A stretch of DNA of 64,000 bases, from the NCBI RefSeq assembly GCF_001696455.1, contig NZ_MAUJ01000015.1, positions 1 to 64,000 on the forward strand. The letters run 5' to 3'. A program made the position numbers and the translations under genes. Below, one piece after another: positions 62,877 to 64,000 of the stretch (its first letter is position 1; every line of letters begins with the position of its first letter). This stretch comes from Pseudoalteromonas luteoviolacea (lineage in GTDB: Bacteria > Pseudomonadota > Gammaproteobacteria > Enterobacterales > Alteromonadaceae). The notes under the pieces are model-generated. The model did not search any database. It was given only the letters and a program-made list of their open reading frames with translations, and was not told the DNA's origin.

Positions 62877-64000
62877 TTTCCTCAAAAGGAATATACAACG
62901 AGATAGAAACACCGCCCATCTCGCTGTGACTCGCGCCCACATTACCACCGTGGGCGCGAATAATTTGCTGACAAATCGCAAGACCTAGCCCCGAACCACC
63001 ATGATCTCGACTACGGGATCCCTCACAGCGATACAATCGTTCAAATATCATTTCTAGCTCTTGTTCAGCAACTCCCGGAAACGAATCTTCAACCGTCACT
63101 TTCATGTGATCTTCATCACTTTCAAAATTAACCTGAGTTTGACCTTCACTACTGGTGTAAAAGTGACTGTTCCTCAATAGGTTGAATAGTACTTGGCGTA
63201 TTCTTGCAGGGTCGACATAACACGGAGAATTATTTGTACACGCAGTAAATGACAAAGACTGTTGCTTCGTCGCATACATAGGTTGAAACTCTTCGACAAT
63301 TTCTTCAATCAGTGCATTTACATCGACAGGCTGTTTGTCCAATGTCAGTACATCATTGTCAAACTGTGCCGACTGGTAGATATCTTTTATCAGATTGTCT
63401 AAATGACCTATCTTTTTTTGTATCTTTTCAAACCCTTTCTTAGGATCGGGCTCGATATTGTACTGCATAGCCTCAACGGTCAGCTTTAAAGCTGCTAAAG
63501 GCGTTCTTAACTCATGAGATACATCTGCCAATAAACGGTTTTTTTGAGCTAACGACTGCGCCATCATATTGGCTTCCAATTCAACATACTTTTGCTTTTG
63601 TTGTTGCCGTTTGTAAATGTAAATAGCGACAGCCATAAAGCATAATAGCAATGAGACCCCCATACCTCGCTGTAGCTTTAGGTTTTCTAAAGACGCTTTT
63701 TGCAGCGCTTGCTCATTTTGAATCAATTTTAAAGCCTGCTCTTGGCGAATAAACTCTACATTTTGACGCAGTGTCAGAGCCTGTTGTTTGTCTAGGTCTT
63801 GATACAACACCGCTTTGATCTCAATAAACTGCTGCAGACTACGCAGAGCATGCTCAAACTCTCCGAGCTTTTCTTGTGCCTGCGCTTTATATTGATATAA
63901 CTTCGCTAAATATGAATGGCCCACCCCAGGTAAAGTGAGCACTTGATCTATACCAGCCAAGGCTTTCGCATATTGGCCTTGTACCAGTTCGATCTCAATG
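62860..64000 (-). CDS. Sensor histidine kinase with N-terminal TPR-like region (5' end outside window)
   Basis: The frame runs to the window edge, so the N-terminus is not seen. Visible from its 5' part are helical TPR-like repeats (about the first 115 residues), one membrane segment (GVSLLLCFMAVAIYIY), an H-box LADVSHELRTPLAALK with the phosphorylated His, an N-box NLLRNSHFYT, an unusual G1 segment DSFPGV (commonly DxGxG), an F-box-like ERLYRCEGSRS and a G2 box GGSGLGLAIC. It probably senses an envelope signal. The partner response regulator is not in this window. Confidence 0.87.
   Translation of the reverse strand, partial: IEIELVQGQYAKALAGIDQVLTLPGVGHSYLAKLYQYKAQAQEKLGEFEHALRSLQQFIEIKAVLYQDLDKQQALTLRQNVEFIRQEQALKLIQNEQALQKASLENLKLQRGMGVSLLLCFMAVAIYIYKRQQQKQKYVELEANMMAQSLAQKNRLLADVSHELRTPLAALKLTVEAMQYNIEPDPKKGFEKIQKKIGHLDNLIKDIYQSAQFDNDVLTLDKQPVDVNALIEEIVEEFQPMYATKQQSLSFTACTNNSPCYVDPARIRQVLFNLLRNSHFYTSSEGQTQVNFESDEDHMKVTVEDSFPGVAEQELEMIFERLYRCEGSRSRDHGGSGLGLAICQQIIRAHGGNVGASHSEMGGVSISLYIPFEETRSDS

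Overview
The window reads as a chromosomal segment of a marine gammaproteobacterium of the Alteromonadales, most likely Pseudoalteromonas or a close relative. This rests on the moderately low G+C, on gene order (pdxB-asd-fimV; tRNA-Asp/dnaQ/rnhA/yafS-like/gloB/mltD; yqcC-truC-yqcA; syd/queF; tamA-tamB; divergent metE/metR) and on many exported proteins with Alteromonadales flavour. No rRNA, insertion sequence, phage, integron or CRISPR array is visible. The species call is an inference; no database was searched.

Layout. 1-5.2 kb (minus): the 5' part of a FimV/HubP-type polar landmark protein with two acidic tandem-repeat blocks, then asd and pdxB. 5.2-8.2 kb: a small membrane protein divergent from fadE, with two FadR-like operators. 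8.3-13.4 kb (minus): a two-gene ABC transporter, an SMP-30-like lipoprotein and a DUF5916-type outer-membrane protein. 13.5-19.5 kb (plus): a membrane-anchored winged-helix regulator, a large lipoprotein and an exported HEAT-repeat protein that resembles the N-terminal module of animal vitellogenin-type lipid-transfer proteins. 19.7-33 kb: the conserved tRNA-Asp, TIGR03503, dnaQ // rnhA, methyltransferase, gloB, mltD block. It is split between dnaQ and rnhA by about 7 kb carrying two exported phosphoesterases, an exported beta-sandwich protein and a second membrane-anchored winged-helix regulator. Both divergent promoter regions of this insert carry the same three-copy, 10-bp-period ATCA direct repeat, so it looks like a self-contained regulon.

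33-41 kb: yqcA-truC-yqcC, DUF3549/DUF3301, an 87-bp minisatellite with palindromes, a GNAT gene, DUF2789, DUF2310, syd and queF. 40.7-48 kb (minus): tamA-tamB continued by overlap into a solute-binding-like protein and a cyclophilin lipoprotein. 48-51 kb: an RraB-family protein, a radD helicase whose conserved N-terminus lacks a canonical start codon, and a short H-NS-like protein with a clear terminator. 51-59 kb: pyrC, a GAF-GAF-GGDEF-EAL protein, metE/metR with a tandem MetJ box, and an ElyC-like protein. 59-64 kb: a protein with a lysine/alanine-rich linker, GNAT, GST with a divergent LysR regulator, a small beta-barrel protein and a histidine kinase cut by the window end.

The candidates that most deserve follow-up are the phosphoesterase regulon with its repeated operator (22.3-29.1 kb), the lipid-transfer-like gene pair (15.8-19.5 kb), the radD start, and the 36.1-36.9 kb repeat element.
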